Source: Lachnospiraceae bacterium (GTDB taxonomy: Bacteria; Bacillota; Clostridia; Lachnospirales; Lachnospiraceae). From it: a stretch of DNA of 60,800 nt. This document shows positions 1 to 7,414 of the stretch, piece by piece. The stretch lies in NCBI GenBank assembly GCA_018056425.1, contig JAGPFR010000013.1, forward strand, positions 1 through 60,800. The letters run 5' to 3'. The position numbers and the translations under genes were made by a program. Each line of letters opens with the position of its first letter. Within the stretch, counting starts at the first letter, position 1. The notes under the pieces were generated by a model, which was not told the origin of the DNA, searched no databases, and saw nothing but the letters and a program-made list of their open reading frames with translations.

Positions 1-1
1 A

Positions 2-406
2 ATAGGCATATCCATCGGAACATTTGTGATGCTGTTTAATACTCTTCTGTACACAATATGCGGGATCGCAATTCAGAGCTGGATTTTGCCTTTATATTCT
101 ATTGTCACATACTATGTGGGGTCGAGAACCGTGGATTTTATCACGGAGGGGTTTGATCGGGCAAAATGTGCGATGATCGTTACGGTTAAGGCAAATGAGA
201 TATCGGACGCCTTATCTGAGCATTTTGAGGCGAGTGGTACCATTGTAAAGGCAATCGGTGGATATTCAAAGGAAGATAAGGAAATTATTTATTTTATAGT
301 AAATCGCTTTCAGATCAACAAATTGAAAAATATAGTGCATGATATAGATAAGGGTGCATTCATTTCACTGCAGGATGTGGCTGATATAATAAAAAATCAT
401 GAATGA
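2..406 (+). CDS. YitT family membrane protein, C-terminal part (cut by window edge)
   Basis: The frame is already open at base 2, so the 5' end lies outside the window. What remains is the last membrane segments (hydrophobic stretches around the LLYTICGIAIQSW and PLYSIVTYYVG motifs) followed by a soluble domain with AMIVTVKANEISDAL, GTIVKAIGGYSKEDKEI and a C-terminal helix. This is the DUF2179 (YitT C-terminal) arrangement, a small ligand-binding-like fold seen at the end of YitT/YpjC proteins. The family is common in Firmicutes; its transport or sensing role is not settled. The family call is firm, the function unknown. Confidence 0.85.
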   Translation: MGISIGTFVMLFNTLLYTICGIAIQSWILPLYSIVTYYVGSRTVDFITEGFDRAKCAMIVTVKANEISDALSEHFEASGTIVKAIGGYSKEDKEIIYFIVNRFQINKLKNIVHDIDKGAFISLQDVADIIKNHE

Positions 407-476
407 AATCTGCAAATGGCTCTCATAAAAAAAAGAATAAAATATGTACGTGTTACATGCTTCGCAATAGGTATCG

Positions 477-620
477 CGATACAGCTATCACAATTACTAT
501 TGCAGCGGTAAATGGGGTGATTCACGGAATTATGATCTGTGTATTAACAGTAGCAATCTCGGTGTAGACGGAGTGGTGGAATTAATCGAATTGCTTGTGA
601 AAGACAGGATTAAGCGGTAG
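477..620 (+). pseudogene. Remnant of a cytidylate kinase-like protein (C-terminal tail only)
   Basis: Reading in frame to the TAG at 618-620 gives RYSYHNYYCSGKWGDSRNY followed by DLCINSSNLGVDG and an ELIELLVKDRIKR tail. This matches the C-terminal signature of the cytidylate kinase-like family (YYN.Y.GKKWG...NYDLC.NSS.LG.DG.VE.I). Just upstream the frame meets a stop (TAG near 468), and no P-loop or start codon with an RBS is present. The rest of the 407-707 gap holds nothing else recognisable. I read it as a decayed 3' fragment; the match is from memory of the family motif. Confidence 0.65.
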
Positions 621-707
621 AACAGTTTGCTGTAAAATATGCCTACAAATTATGTTGCAATCCGGTGAGCTTGATGTTAAAATTATTTCAAGAGAGGAGG
701 TACTGTT

Positions 708-962
708 ATGCCTAATATAAAACCGATTTCCGATCTTCGAAATTATACCAGTGTTGTTAAAGAGGTAAACTATGGCAGTCGTGTCTATCTTACCAAGAAT
801 GGTCACGGGCAGATTGCGATGATTAATATGCAGGAGCTGGATGATCTGGAAAAGCAGCTTGCCTTATATAGATTTCAGATTGAGATGCAAAAGGGAGAAC
901 AGTCCATAGCATCGGAGGGTACTATATCAGCTAAAGAGCTTAGAAAAGAACTGGGGATATAG
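708..962 (+). CDS. Type II antitoxin, Phd/YefM family
   Basis: This 84-residue protein begins MPNIKPISDLRNYTSVVKEV, the classical YefM/Phd N-terminus (DNA-binding, ISDLRNY motif), followed by GSRVYLTKNGHGQIAMINM and an acidic helical tail that would wrap the toxin. The start has a good ribosome-binding site (GAGAGGAGGT, about 7 bases before the ATG). The toxin gene starts 3 bases after its stop, so the two are cotranscribed. The family normally represses its own promoter together with the toxin. Placement between a gene remnant and the shortened feoB suggests a mobile addiction cassette, which is inference. Confidence 0.88.
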   Translation: MPNIKPISDLRNYTSVVKEVNYGSRVYLTKNGHGQIAMINMQELDDLEKQLALYRFQIEMQKGEQSIASEGTISAKELRKELGI

Positions 963-965
963 TTT

Positions 966-1313
966 ATGAAGAAGGTTGAGTATTCCCAGCTCGTTAAAAG
1001 GAAGCTCCTGGAACTCAAAAAAGAGCTTACCGGAGAGTATGGTGAGGAGAAAACGAAAGAAATTTTGACAGCGATGGCTGATCATGTGGACGGGCTTGGT
1101 CTGCATGAAGAAAGCGGTGTCAGCATATCCCGTATGTATGACATAGATACTGATTATTGGTATTTATTCACGAATCATAATTATTTTATCTATAGGATTG
1201 AAACAAAGAAAGTGATCATTGTTCAGATGTTTAATGAACGTGAAGATTTCATGATGAAACTGTTTGGAATATCTGGTCGCACTCAGGAATCCATAGATTA
1301 CTGGGGAGAATGA
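966..1313 (+). CDS. Type II toxin, RelE/ParE family
   Basis: 115 residues, directly after the YefM/Phd antitoxin with a 3-base gap. The pattern MKKVEYSQLVKRKLLELKK, then DIDTDYWYLFTNHNYFIYRI and KKVIIVQMFNEREDFMMKLFG, fits the RelE/ParE fold (N-terminal helical hairpin, then a beta sheet ending in an IVQMFNERED strand). Members either cleave mRNA at the ribosome (RelE/YoeB type) or poison gyrase (ParE type); I cannot tell which from the sequence. Pairing with a Phd/YefM antitoxin supports the call. Confidence 0.82.
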   Translation: MKKVEYSQLVKRKLLELKKELTGEYGEEKTKEILTAMADHVDGLGLHEESGVSISRMYDIDTDYWYLFTNHNYFIYRIETKKVIIVQMFNEREDFMMKLFGISGRTQESIDYWGE

Positions 1314-1442
1314 AAAACTCGGGAGGTGTATCAAGAAGAAACCGCTGGCAACACTTTGGCAACAAAAAATCAGATAGTCAGAATAAAATGTGGAATTGAG
1401 ATAAAAATACACCATTTTTTACGCCGAAACTAAACAAATATG

Positions 1443-3191
1443 CTAAAGTTCAACTGAGAACTTATAGAGGTTGAACATGAGGTATGCAAGTGCTGCAACC
1501 TTGGTGATTCCCATAGCTGCTGCTACTGCGCTTCCGCTTCCTACAAGCTCAAGCTCTTCGGTATCGATGAAGTTGGTGATCGCATATACTGTAGCGATGG
1601 TTCCTACTACGTTCTCTTTTGCGATGAAGCCGGTGATAGAAGCTGCTGCAAGCTGCCATGCGGCGATTCCTACTACGGGAACGAGGAGTACTGCGAAAGG
1701 TCCTGCGATGCTTGCAAGGATTGAGGTGTCTTCCATTCCCTCTTCAACGACTTCGAAATGCCAGTTGAAGGACTGCATGATCTGGACAATGGTGTTACAT
1801 ACGAGGATGATGGTTCCCGCTTTTACGATGTATGCCTTACCTCTGTCGAGCATGGAGCCGAAAGCAAGCTTAAGTGAAGGAAGCTTGTACTCGGGAAGCT
1901 CGATGATGAAGAATGACTTTCTGTACTTAGCTCCGGTGATAGCCTTGATGAGAACAGCTCCGAGAAGTACGAGTGCGATTCCGGTGAAGTACATTACGGG
2001 GCTTACCCACTTTGAATCAGGGAAGAAAGCTCCGGCAAAAAGTGCGATAACGGGGATCTTGGCACCGCAGGGCATGAAGGTTGCAAGCATTGCGGTGGAT
2101 CTTCTTTCTCTTTCGTTCTTGATGGTACGGCAAGCCATGATAGCAGGGATTCCGCAACCGGTTCCGATGATCATGGGGATAACGGACTTACCTGAAAGTC
2201 CTACTTTCTTGAAGATGGGGTCAAGAACTACGGTAGCTCTGGACATGTATCCGCAATCCTCGAGAAGAGCAAGGAGGAAGTACATTACCATTACGAGGGG
2301 AAGGAATCCTACAACCGCACCTACGCCTCCGATGATACCGTCAACAAGGAGTGCATAGAGGAGAGGATTTGCGTCTTCCATAAGTCCGCCCACATATTCC
2401 TGGAAGGTTTCGATCCAGCCTACGAGGATATCTGCAAGCCAGGTTCCTACGGTTGACTGTGAGATGTAGAAAACAGCCCACATAATTGCTGCGAAGATGA
2501 TAAGTCCGAGTACGGGATGAGTAAGGATAGCGTCAACCTTATCAGCCTTAGTCTTATCCTTGGTCTGTACCTTACGAACTTCTACGTCTTTAACTATCTT
2601 ATTTACAAAGTCGAATCTCTTTCTGTCCGCTGCTTCAACTTCTGCCTTATCGTGAAGATTGATGTCTCCCTGATTGTAAGGAGCCTTCTGTCCCTTGCCA
2701 TTAAGCTCTACTGCTGCTGCAACAACATCCTTAAGTCCCTTCTCGTCGGTGGAAACCGTCTTGATAACGGGACATCCGAGCTTTTCGGACAGGAGCTTTT
2801 CGTTGATCTGTGTTTCTTTCTTTTCATTAATATCGGATTTATTCAGTGCTACGACTACGGGAATACCGAGTTCGAGAAGCTGAGTGGTGAAAAAGAGGCT
2901 TCTGCTGAGATTTGTCGCATCAACTATGTTGATGATGGCATCGGGGCGCTCGTTTCTGACATATGCGCTGGTAATGCTCTCTTCACTGGTAAAAGGCGAC
3001 ATTGAATATGCGCCGGGAAGGTCAACTGCGATAAGTTCCTCGCTTCCTTCGTAAAAATTCTTCTTGATGGCACTTTCTTTCTTATCTACGGTAACACCCG
3101 CCCAGTTACCGATCTTTTCGCGGCGACCCGTCAATGCGTTGAACATTGTGGTCTTACCGCTGTTGGGGTTGCCCGTCATGGCAAGTCTCAT
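1443..3191 (-). CDS. feoB: Ferrous iron transporter B, C-terminus missing
   Basis: Fe(II) uptake permease with an N-terminal G domain: G1 GNPNSGKT (residues 7-14), G3 DLPGAYS, G4 NKSD, then a helical region and about eight membrane segments with the gate motifs GTGCGIPAIMACRTI and CGAKIPV. The ATG at 3191 is chosen because AAGGAGGA lies just upstream; a longer in-frame extension lacks an RBS. At 582 residues it is short: the protein stops as AYLMFNLYKFSVEL, where FeoB proteins normally continue into a PPCFAAIGA... segment of some 70-80 residues. No such continuation is seen in any frame downstream, so the 3' end looks deleted. It follows feoA in an operon. Confidence 0.93.
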   Translation of the reverse strand: MRLAMTGNPNSGKTTMFNALTGRREKIGNWAGVTVDKKESAIKKNFYEGSEELIAVDLPGAYSMSPFTSEESITSAYVRNERPDAIINIVDATNLSRSLFFTTQLLELGIPVVVALNKSDINEKKETQINEKLLSEKLGCPVIKTVSTDEKGLKDVVAAAVELNGKGQKAPYNQGDINLHDKAEVEAADRKRFDFVNKIVKDVEVRKVQTKDKTKADKVDAILTHPVLGLIIFAAIMWAVFYISQSTVGTWLADILVGWIETFQEYVGGLMEDANPLLYALLVDGIIGGVGAVVGFLPLVMVMYFLLALLEDCGYMSRATVVLDPIFKKVGLSGKSVIPMIIGTGCGIPAIMACRTIKNERERRSTAMLATFMPCGAKIPVIALFAGAFFPDSKWVSPVMYFTGIALVLLGAVLIKAITGAKYRKSFFIIELPEYKLPSLKLAFGSMLDRGKAYIVKAGTIILVCNTIVQIMQSFNWHFEVVEEGMEDTSILASIAGPFAVLLVPVVGIAAWQLAAASITGFIAKENVVGTIATVYAITNFIDTEELELVGSGSAVAAAMGITKVAALAYLMFNLYKFSVEL

Positions 3192-3245
3192 TTCAAAATC
3201 CTCCTTTATTCTCCGTGATGGCGAGGGATATATCCCGTGAGCCAC

Positions 3246-3455
3246 CTAAATGCATATAGCGTCAGCCAGTTCCTTATCGATGTTGTACCTTGCGTCCTTA
3301 ATGGAAACTACAAGATTCTTCTTTTTATCGACAACGGTGATCTTTTCTCCGCTGTAGCATCCGAGTGTAAACAGGAAGCTCTCCATCTCTTCATCGCCTG
3401 TGGAAATGTTGGTAATTACGTATTCTTTTTCGAGTTCAGCATCATTAAGTGTCAT
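3246..3455 (-). CDS. feoA: Ferrous iron transport protein A
   Basis: A 69-residue SH3-like FeoA protein: MTLNDAELEKEYVITNIS, LGCYSGEKITVV, then a conserved ending NLVVSIKDARYNIDKELADAI, which is the usual FeoA finish (..ARYAID..LA..I). The start at 3455 follows AAAGGAGGC; a start 18 bases further upstream would bury that RBS. FeoB follows after 54 bases, so feoA-feoB form the standard iron uptake operon. FeoA is small, cytoplasmic and thought to modulate FeoB. Confidence 0.9.
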   Translation of the reverse strand: MTLNDAELEKEYVITNISTGDEEMESFLFTLGCYSGEKITVVDKKKNLVVSIKDARYNIDKELADAICI

Positions 3456-3496
3456 ATTCGGGCCTCCTTTCATTAGTTATCAATACAAAACTTTTG

Positions 3497-3536
3497 TTAG
3501 CTATCATTATCTACTGTTAGTATATCCTAACCGTTA
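3497..3536 (-). promoter_or_regulatory. Possible metal-responsive operator upstream of feoAB
   Basis: Read on the minus strand the region contains CGGTTAGGATATACTAACAG, whose core TTAGGATATACTAA is a dyad resembling DtxR/IdeR/MntR-type boxes (TTAGGTTA..CTAA). Immediately after comes AGATAATGATAGCTAAC, which partly matches a Fur box (GATAATGATAATCATTATC). The position 40-80 bases before feoA fits an iron-repressed promoter. Which regulator binds is not decidable here; neither a fur nor a dtxR gene is in the window. Confidence 0.45.
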
Positions 3537-3630
3537 TCATTTTATAAGATATTTCTTAAAAGTCAACAAAAATTTAAGAATAACAAGGGGGCAGGCTTCT
3601 GTTTTGCCGTACCCGTTTTCAATAAAATAA

Positions 3631-3657
3631 GGCCGGAAGGGGCTCACCCATCCGGCC
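3631..3657 (-). terminator. Rho-independent terminator after the first LytTR module
   Basis: GGCCGGA pairs with TCCGGCC around a 13-base loop and is followed on the minus strand by TTATTTT. It sits 20 bases past the DUF3021 gene stop. Confidence 0.8.
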
Positions 3658-3679
3658 ATTCAAGATCAGTTTCCGATTT

Positions 3680-4117
3680 TTACTTTTCGTTGTACTCTTT
3701 TAACTTCTGCGTATATTCCGCTCCTCTTCTCTTAAGTATCAGTCTGTCGATAATAATCGCCAACAGATACATGGACAATACGGATGACCAGAAGATCATC
3801 CAGGCTATGGGGCTTCCTCCCCCCGCAAAGATCCCCATGGAGTAGTAGATCAGTATCTCCACGGGCAGAAATAATATATAGAAGAGAGTCAGACAGAATA
3901 TAAATCCCCTCTTATCAAAAAGCGAGTTGAAAAAGCATCCCGCAAAACATGCCGATCCCCAGGCACACAGCGCCAGAAGTTTAAACAGAAATCCTACCGA
4001 AATCGAGCCTCCACCCATGATCTGTACAATTACCGCTGCACACAGAACGGTCCAGGCATAGGAAAATCCGAGAGCATTTCTGAAGACCGTAAGCATTCTT
4101 TTCATCATATAACTCAT
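3680..4117 (-). CDS. DUF3021 membrane protein, partner of LytTR regulator (module 1)
   Basis: 145 residues with four predicted membrane helices (around FSYAWTVLCAAVIVQIM, VGFLFKLLALCAWG, GFIFCLTLFYILFLPVEILI and IAWMIFWSSVLSMYLLAIII) and a basic cytoplasmic tail. This is the DUF3021 layout. It lies one base after the LytTR gene, the usual order for LytTR regulatory systems, in which a small membrane protein holds a stand-alone LytTR activator inactive (known for HdrM/BrsM of streptococci). The inhibitor role here is inference from that pairing; what it senses is unknown. Confidence 0.78.
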   Translation of the reverse strand: MSYMMKRMLTVFRNALGFSYAWTVLCAAVIVQIMGGGSISVGFLFKLLALCAWGSACFAGCFFNSLFDKRGFIFCLTLFYILFLPVEILIYYSMGIFAGGGSPIAWMIFWSSVLSMYLLAIIIDRLILKRRGAEYTQKLKEYNEK

Positions 4118-4118
4118 A

Positions 4119-4562
4119 TCAGCCCCCTATTCCGAGAAGTTTCTTAAGCTCAGTGGCATAACGCCTTGATATCACCACGATTTCCCCGTTTTTGAGGGTT
4201 GCTCGGATGTTTCTGGTAATCTCGGGCTTAAGGCTTACTACCTTATTTAAATGCACGATCATGGATTTGGAACATCTAAAGAAATCATTATTATCTAACA
4301 ATTCCTCGAGCTCGTATAATCTCTTGTCCGTCGTAGAAACATTTTTCTCTGTATAGATAAATGTCTTCTTGTCCACCGATTCGATGTAGTAGATATCTTC
4401 GATGGATACGTTCACATTGCTGCCGTCTTCTTTCGCAGCTATGAATGTGTCGAAGTTTCTGATGTGTCTCTCCAGTCTCGACACATCCTCCGTCACTTCC
4501 CTGCAGTGGATCTCGGCAAATACGACGTTTTCTTTTTGATCTCTTTCAATCGTTACTTTCAA
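4119..4562 (-). CDS. Stand-alone LytTR-domain DNA-binding regulator (module 1)
   Basis: 147 residues: an N-terminal strand/helix region (MKVTIERDQKENVVFAEIHC) then a complete LytTR domain from about residue 45: VSIEDIYYIESVDKKTFIYT, FFRCSKSMIVHLNKV, ATLKNGEIVVISRRYATELKKLLG. There is no receiver domain, so it is not a phosphorylated response regulator. It overlaps the upstream membrane-protein gene by 17 bases and precedes DUF3021 by one base. It probably activates its own operon through the direct repeat at 5237-5266. Confidence 0.88.
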   Translation of the reverse strand: MKVTIERDQKENVVFAEIHCREVTEDVSRLERHIRNFDTFIAAKEDGSNVNVSIEDIYYIESVDKKTFIYTEKNVSTTDKRLYELEELLDNNDFFRCSKSMIVHLNKVVSLKPEITRNIRATLKNGEIVVISRRYATELKKLLGIGG

Positions 4563-5157
4563 CTTCTCTTTCGTCCTCTTTGACCTGCATAAACAATCTT
4601 ATGCAAACAATGATCTGACATATGACGATAAATGCCATTGCCGCCGGATATCCGAAACCGTATCCGATCAGGATGACTCCGATGGATTCAACGAATGCTG
4701 CCGTAAAATAGATCCTGCTGTCATACACCCATGAAAAAGGAAGAAGGTGTGCAGTGAAGATTATTGCATAGATCAGGAGCATTGAATCCGGATGAGCCGA
4801 GTACGCCCACATGGCGATGGGCAGGTACAGGAACTGATTGATGTTGCATAAGAATCCGAGTTTATTGATCGGATTCGTACTTTTCCTGTAGATGTCCGCT
4901 CCGAGCATTTTCCCGAAGGCCGTTGCAATCGGCATAAGTAATCCCGAACAACAGAATGTGAAGAAGTTCATCTCATTCACATCAGTCATGCAGATCCTCG
5001 AGACCATTATCGCGCCCCAGAGGATCACGGACGCCATCATGAAGGGCAGTCCTCTTTTCTGGATGAGCGAGGCATCTTTGCGAAGCTCGTTTAAGCTCTC
5101 GGTGAAGGAACTTATCCTGTCACCCGTAAGTCCATTATTCATTGTATATGTAGTCAT
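4546..5157 (-). CDS. Multi-pass membrane protein (DUF7010-like), first gene of LytTR module 1
   Basis: 203 residues with about six membrane helices. Motifs such as RGLPFMMASVILWGAI, NPINKLGFLCNINQFLYLPIAMWAY, IIFTAHLLPFSWVY and a closing helix pair recall the DUF7010 family, whose function is not known. The start has GGAGGAAAAAGTT before ATG. It is the first gene behind the LytTR-type repeats, hence probably the effector of this module, and it overlaps the LytTR gene by 17 bases, suggesting translational coupling. Family call moderate. Confidence 0.65.
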   Translation of the reverse strand: MTTYTMNNGLTGDRISSFTESLNELRKDASLIQKRGLPFMMASVILWGAIMVSRICMTDVNEMNFFTFCCSGLLMPIATAFGKMLGADIYRKSTNPINKLGFLCNINQFLYLPIAMWAYSAHPDSMLLIYAIIFTAHLLPFSWVYDSRIYFTAAFVESIGVILIGYGFGYPAAMAFIVICQIIVCIRLFMQVKEDEREVESND

Positions 5158-5199
5158 AACTTTTTCCTCCCTTTGGAATGATTTCTTTGTTATGGCTAC

Positions 5200-5266
5200 A
5201 TATTATCGGGCGCTTTTTATATGCACAATAGGTTCACTACCAAGCGGTACAGCGGTGGCTACCAAG
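5200..5266 (-). promoter_or_regulatory. Promoter with two LytTR-type direct repeats (module 1)
   Basis: On the minus strand CTTGGTAG occurs twice, at 5259-5266 and 5237-5244, exactly 22 bp apart (two helical turns). They are followed by -35 TTGTGC (5223-5228), a 17-base spacer and -10 TAATAT (5200-5205). LytTR proteins are known to bind paired direct repeats spaced about two turns. The proximal repeat starts 16 bases before the -35, the same offset as in module 2 near 21864. Confidence 0.7.
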
Positions 5267-5277
5267 ATGCCGGAATC

Positions 5278-6126
5278 TTATTTATAGAGATAATCGTTGG
5301 GTACAAGTCCCCTGAAAGGACCGGATGAGAGAGAAATACCTACGTAATTATTAAAGTCCGCAATATACCATTTTCCGTCATAGCAAACGCAGTACATAAA
5401 CAGAGTAAAATCATCACGGCCGACCTCTACTTCATAAATGACTAATTCTATATCCGAATCCCAGATGTCTTCATAATTTTCTAAAAACCTGTCTTGGGGC
5501 ATAGCATTAACATATAATTCATCTACATCAAGGCGATCACCCAGCTCTATTTTCTCAAGCTTAGGATCGGTTGCAAGGAATTCAAGGGCACTCGCTATAG
5601 CATCGTCATCTTCGAGTGTATACTGTCCTCTATTCACAATTGCTTCTGCAAACTCCTCTTCATCGGTAGACTCGACAGCAATTGCCAGCACCTGGTTGCA
5701 AATTCCGCCGATTATATAACTCCTTCTGCTTTCTATATTAAGTTCTCTGGAAAAATCCGAATCATAATTTAAGGTAGATGCCAGGTGTCCGCCGGAGTTC
5801 ACTGCTATGCCATAGTATTGAACCCATTCAAGGAACTCTTTCATATCGTAATTTTCTACGTATGATTCCACTGCAAACGTGGATATAGCTCCTTCAAGAT
5901 CTCCCTCTTTCAGGAAATTTACATATGCCGCAACAGCTTCTTCGGCTGAATCGTACCCTGCTCCTTCAACCTTTGCAGGTGCCTTTTTTGAATTCATGGT
6001 CATAACTACAGCCATGAGAAGACAAGTAAGTACAACTCCTACCGTAAGACCGATAAGCAAAAATATTCCTTTCCCCAAGCCCTTCTTCTGTACTTCGGGC
6101 ACAGGCTGCATATTCATAGAATCCAT
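5278..6126 (-). CDS. Single-pass membrane protein of unknown function
   Basis: 282 residues. The N-terminus (about 17 residues) is cytoplasmic, followed by one membrane segment (GIFLLIGLTVGVVLTCLLMAVVM) and a KKAPAK stretch. The exported remainder is acidic: a helical repeat-like part (DSAEEAVAAYVNFLKEGDLE, reminiscent of NTF2/DUF4878-like lipoproteins where AxxxYxxAL..GD is common) and a C-terminal beta-rich part (LVIYEVEVGRDDFTLFMYCV, DGKWYIADFNNYVG). I do not recognise a specific family. The layout suggests an anchored extracytoplasmic domain. Its stop is 12 bases from the LytTR repeats of the next operon. Confidence 0.7.
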   Translation of the reverse strand: MDSMNMQPVPEVQKKGLGKGIFLLIGLTVGVVLTCLLMAVVMTMNSKKAPAKVEGAGYDSAEEAVAAYVNFLKEGDLEGAISTFAVESYVENYDMKEFLEWVQYYGIAVNSGGHLASTLNYDSDFSRELNIESRRSYIIGGICNQVLAIAVESTDEEEFAEAIVNRGQYTLEDDDAIASALEFLATDPKLEKIELGDRLDVDELYVNAMPQDRFLENYEDIWDSDIELVIYEVEVGRDDFTLFMYCVCYDGKWYIADFNNYVGISLSSGPFRGLVPNDYLYK

Positions 6127-6167
6127 AGTTTCTCCTTTAACGATAACAATTTTGATTTATGTAATGC

Positions 6168-7253
6168 TTACTTTGAAAGCTTCATATCTCCTTCTTTTAC
6201 CCATCCGAGTTTTACCACTACCATGTGGATCAGTGGTGTGATCACTGCGGGTAAAACAAAACAGATGAGAATAAGTCCGATCCAGTCTTTGGCAGTGATA
6301 GCTGCCTTGGTTCCCGCTGCAATGTCATTGACCCATCCGGTGTAAACTCCGAGAGGGCCTACAAATCCGCAGGTTCCCATTCCGGATGATACGGGCGCTC
6401 CGTTCATGTTCATCTGAAAAACGCATGTAGCAATGGGGCCGGTGATAGCGGATGCGACAATGGGTGCGATCCAGATCCTGGGGTTCTTTACGATGTTGCC
6501 CATCTGAAGCATGGAGGTTCCGATGCCCTGAGAGACCAGGCCTCCCATTTTATTTTCCTTATAAGATATAACCGCAAATCCGACCATCTGTGCGCAGCAT
6601 CCCGCAACAGCAGCACCGCCTGCAAGTCCGGTAAGTGAAAGTGCGGCGCAGATCGCAGCGGATGAAATTGGAAGAGTAAGTGCGATTCCTACGATAACGG
6701 ATACAAGAATTCCCATGAGGAAGGGCTGAAGATCCGTTGCCCACATGATGAGCTTTCCTACGGATGATGCCGCTTTTCCGATGGGAGGCGCAATAAGCCA
6801 TGACAGCAGCATTCCGATACCGATGGTAACGAGAGGTGTGACGAGAATATCGATCTTGGTTTCTTTGGATACGGCTTTACCGAATTCAGCCGAAATGATC
6901 GCCACGAACAGAACTGCCAAAGGACCTCCCGCTCCGCCCAGAGCATTGGATGCGAATCCTACGGTTATCATAGAGAAAAGAACAAGAGGCGGGCATTTCA
7001 GTGCATAACCGATGGCCACAGCCATTGCAGGACCGCTCATGGCAGATGCCATTCCGCCGACGGTGTATTCAACTCCGCCGATTGTTGCAACGGTTGCAGT
7101 CAGGAACGGAATGTTAAACTGTGTTCCGAAGGTGTTGATGATCGTTCCGATGAGCAGCGAGCAGAAAAGACCCTGCGCCATCGCACCGAGTGCATCGATA
7201 CCGTATCTCTTAAGTGAGATCTCAATGTTTTTTCTCTTTAAAAATTCCTTCAT
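6168..7253 (-). CDS. PTS EIIC-type membrane protein (PTS_EIIC_2 family)
   Basis: 361 residues and about ten glycine/alanine-rich membrane helices. Landmarks include SLKRYGIDALGAMAQGLFCS, GGMASAMSGPAMAVAIGYAL, GFASNALGGAGGPLAVLF, MNGAPVSSGMGTCGFVGPLG and TPLIHMVVVKLGWV. This is the EIIC-like PTS_EIIC_2 family, in which the permease occurs alone without EIIA/EIIB genes, as here; substrate and even sugar transport are unproven. ATG 7253 is used because TTGGAGGT precedes it. Only 14 bases separate the start from a 97-bp inverted repeat, so its promoter must lie in or beyond that repeat. Confidence 0.82.
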   Translation of the reverse strand: MKEFLKRKNIEISLKRYGIDALGAMAQGLFCSLLIGTIINTFGTQFNIPFLTATVATIGGVEYTVGGMASAMSGPAMAVAIGYALKCPPLVLFSMITVGFASNALGGAGGPLAVLFVAIISAEFGKAVSKETKIDILVTPLVTIGIGMLLSWLIAPPIGKAASSVGKLIMWATDLQPFLMGILVSVIVGIALTLPISSAAICAALSLTGLAGGAAVAGCCAQMVGFAVISYKENKMGGLVSQGIGTSMLQMGNIVKNPRIWIAPIVASAITGPIATCVFQMNMNGAPVSSGMGTCGFVGPLGVYTGWVNDIAAGTKAAITAKDWIGLILICFVLPAVITPLIHMVVVKLGWVKEGDMKLSK

Positions 7254-7266
7254 TTCATACCTCCAA

Positions 7267-7363
7267 GGTGACACGGGGACGTTTCTCTTGTCATCTTTTA
7301 AACCGCAAGACTTATTATCTTAGATTTTATAAAAGATGACAAGAGAAACGTCCCCGTGTCACC
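7267..7363. repeat. Long inverted repeat, GTGACA...TGTCAC family (copy 1)
   Basis: Two perfect 34-bp arms (starting GGTGACACGGGGACGTTTC and ending in its reverse complement) enclose a 29-base AT-rich centre. The same outer arm sequence recurs at 35694-35788, and shortened relatives occur elsewhere in the window. On the minus strand the arm/centre also contains TTGTCA, 17 bases, GATAAT, a promoter-like pair pointing to the EIIC gene. Confidence 0.9.
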
Positions 7364-7370
7364 ACAAAAA

Positions 7371-7394
7371 AGACAGGGGTGAAATCCCCTGTCT
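7371..7394 (-). terminator. Terminator of the EAL gene
   Basis: AGACAGGGG and CCCCTGTCT form a stem with a short loop followed on the minus strand by TTTTTTG, 20 bases after the EAL stop codon. Confidence 0.85.
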
Positions 7395-7414
7395 TAATAC
7401 ATATTATCTTAGAT

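Noticed and set aside
966-1442. Bases 1314-1442 searched for a third toxin-antitoxin gene
   Set aside because: An RBS-like GGGAGGTG occurs but no open frame of useful length follows it.
1471-2358. Long plus-strand open frame (295 codons) inside feoB
   Set aside because: It is antisense to conserved FeoB membrane sequence, has no RBS and resembles no protein; it is a shadow of feoB codon bias.
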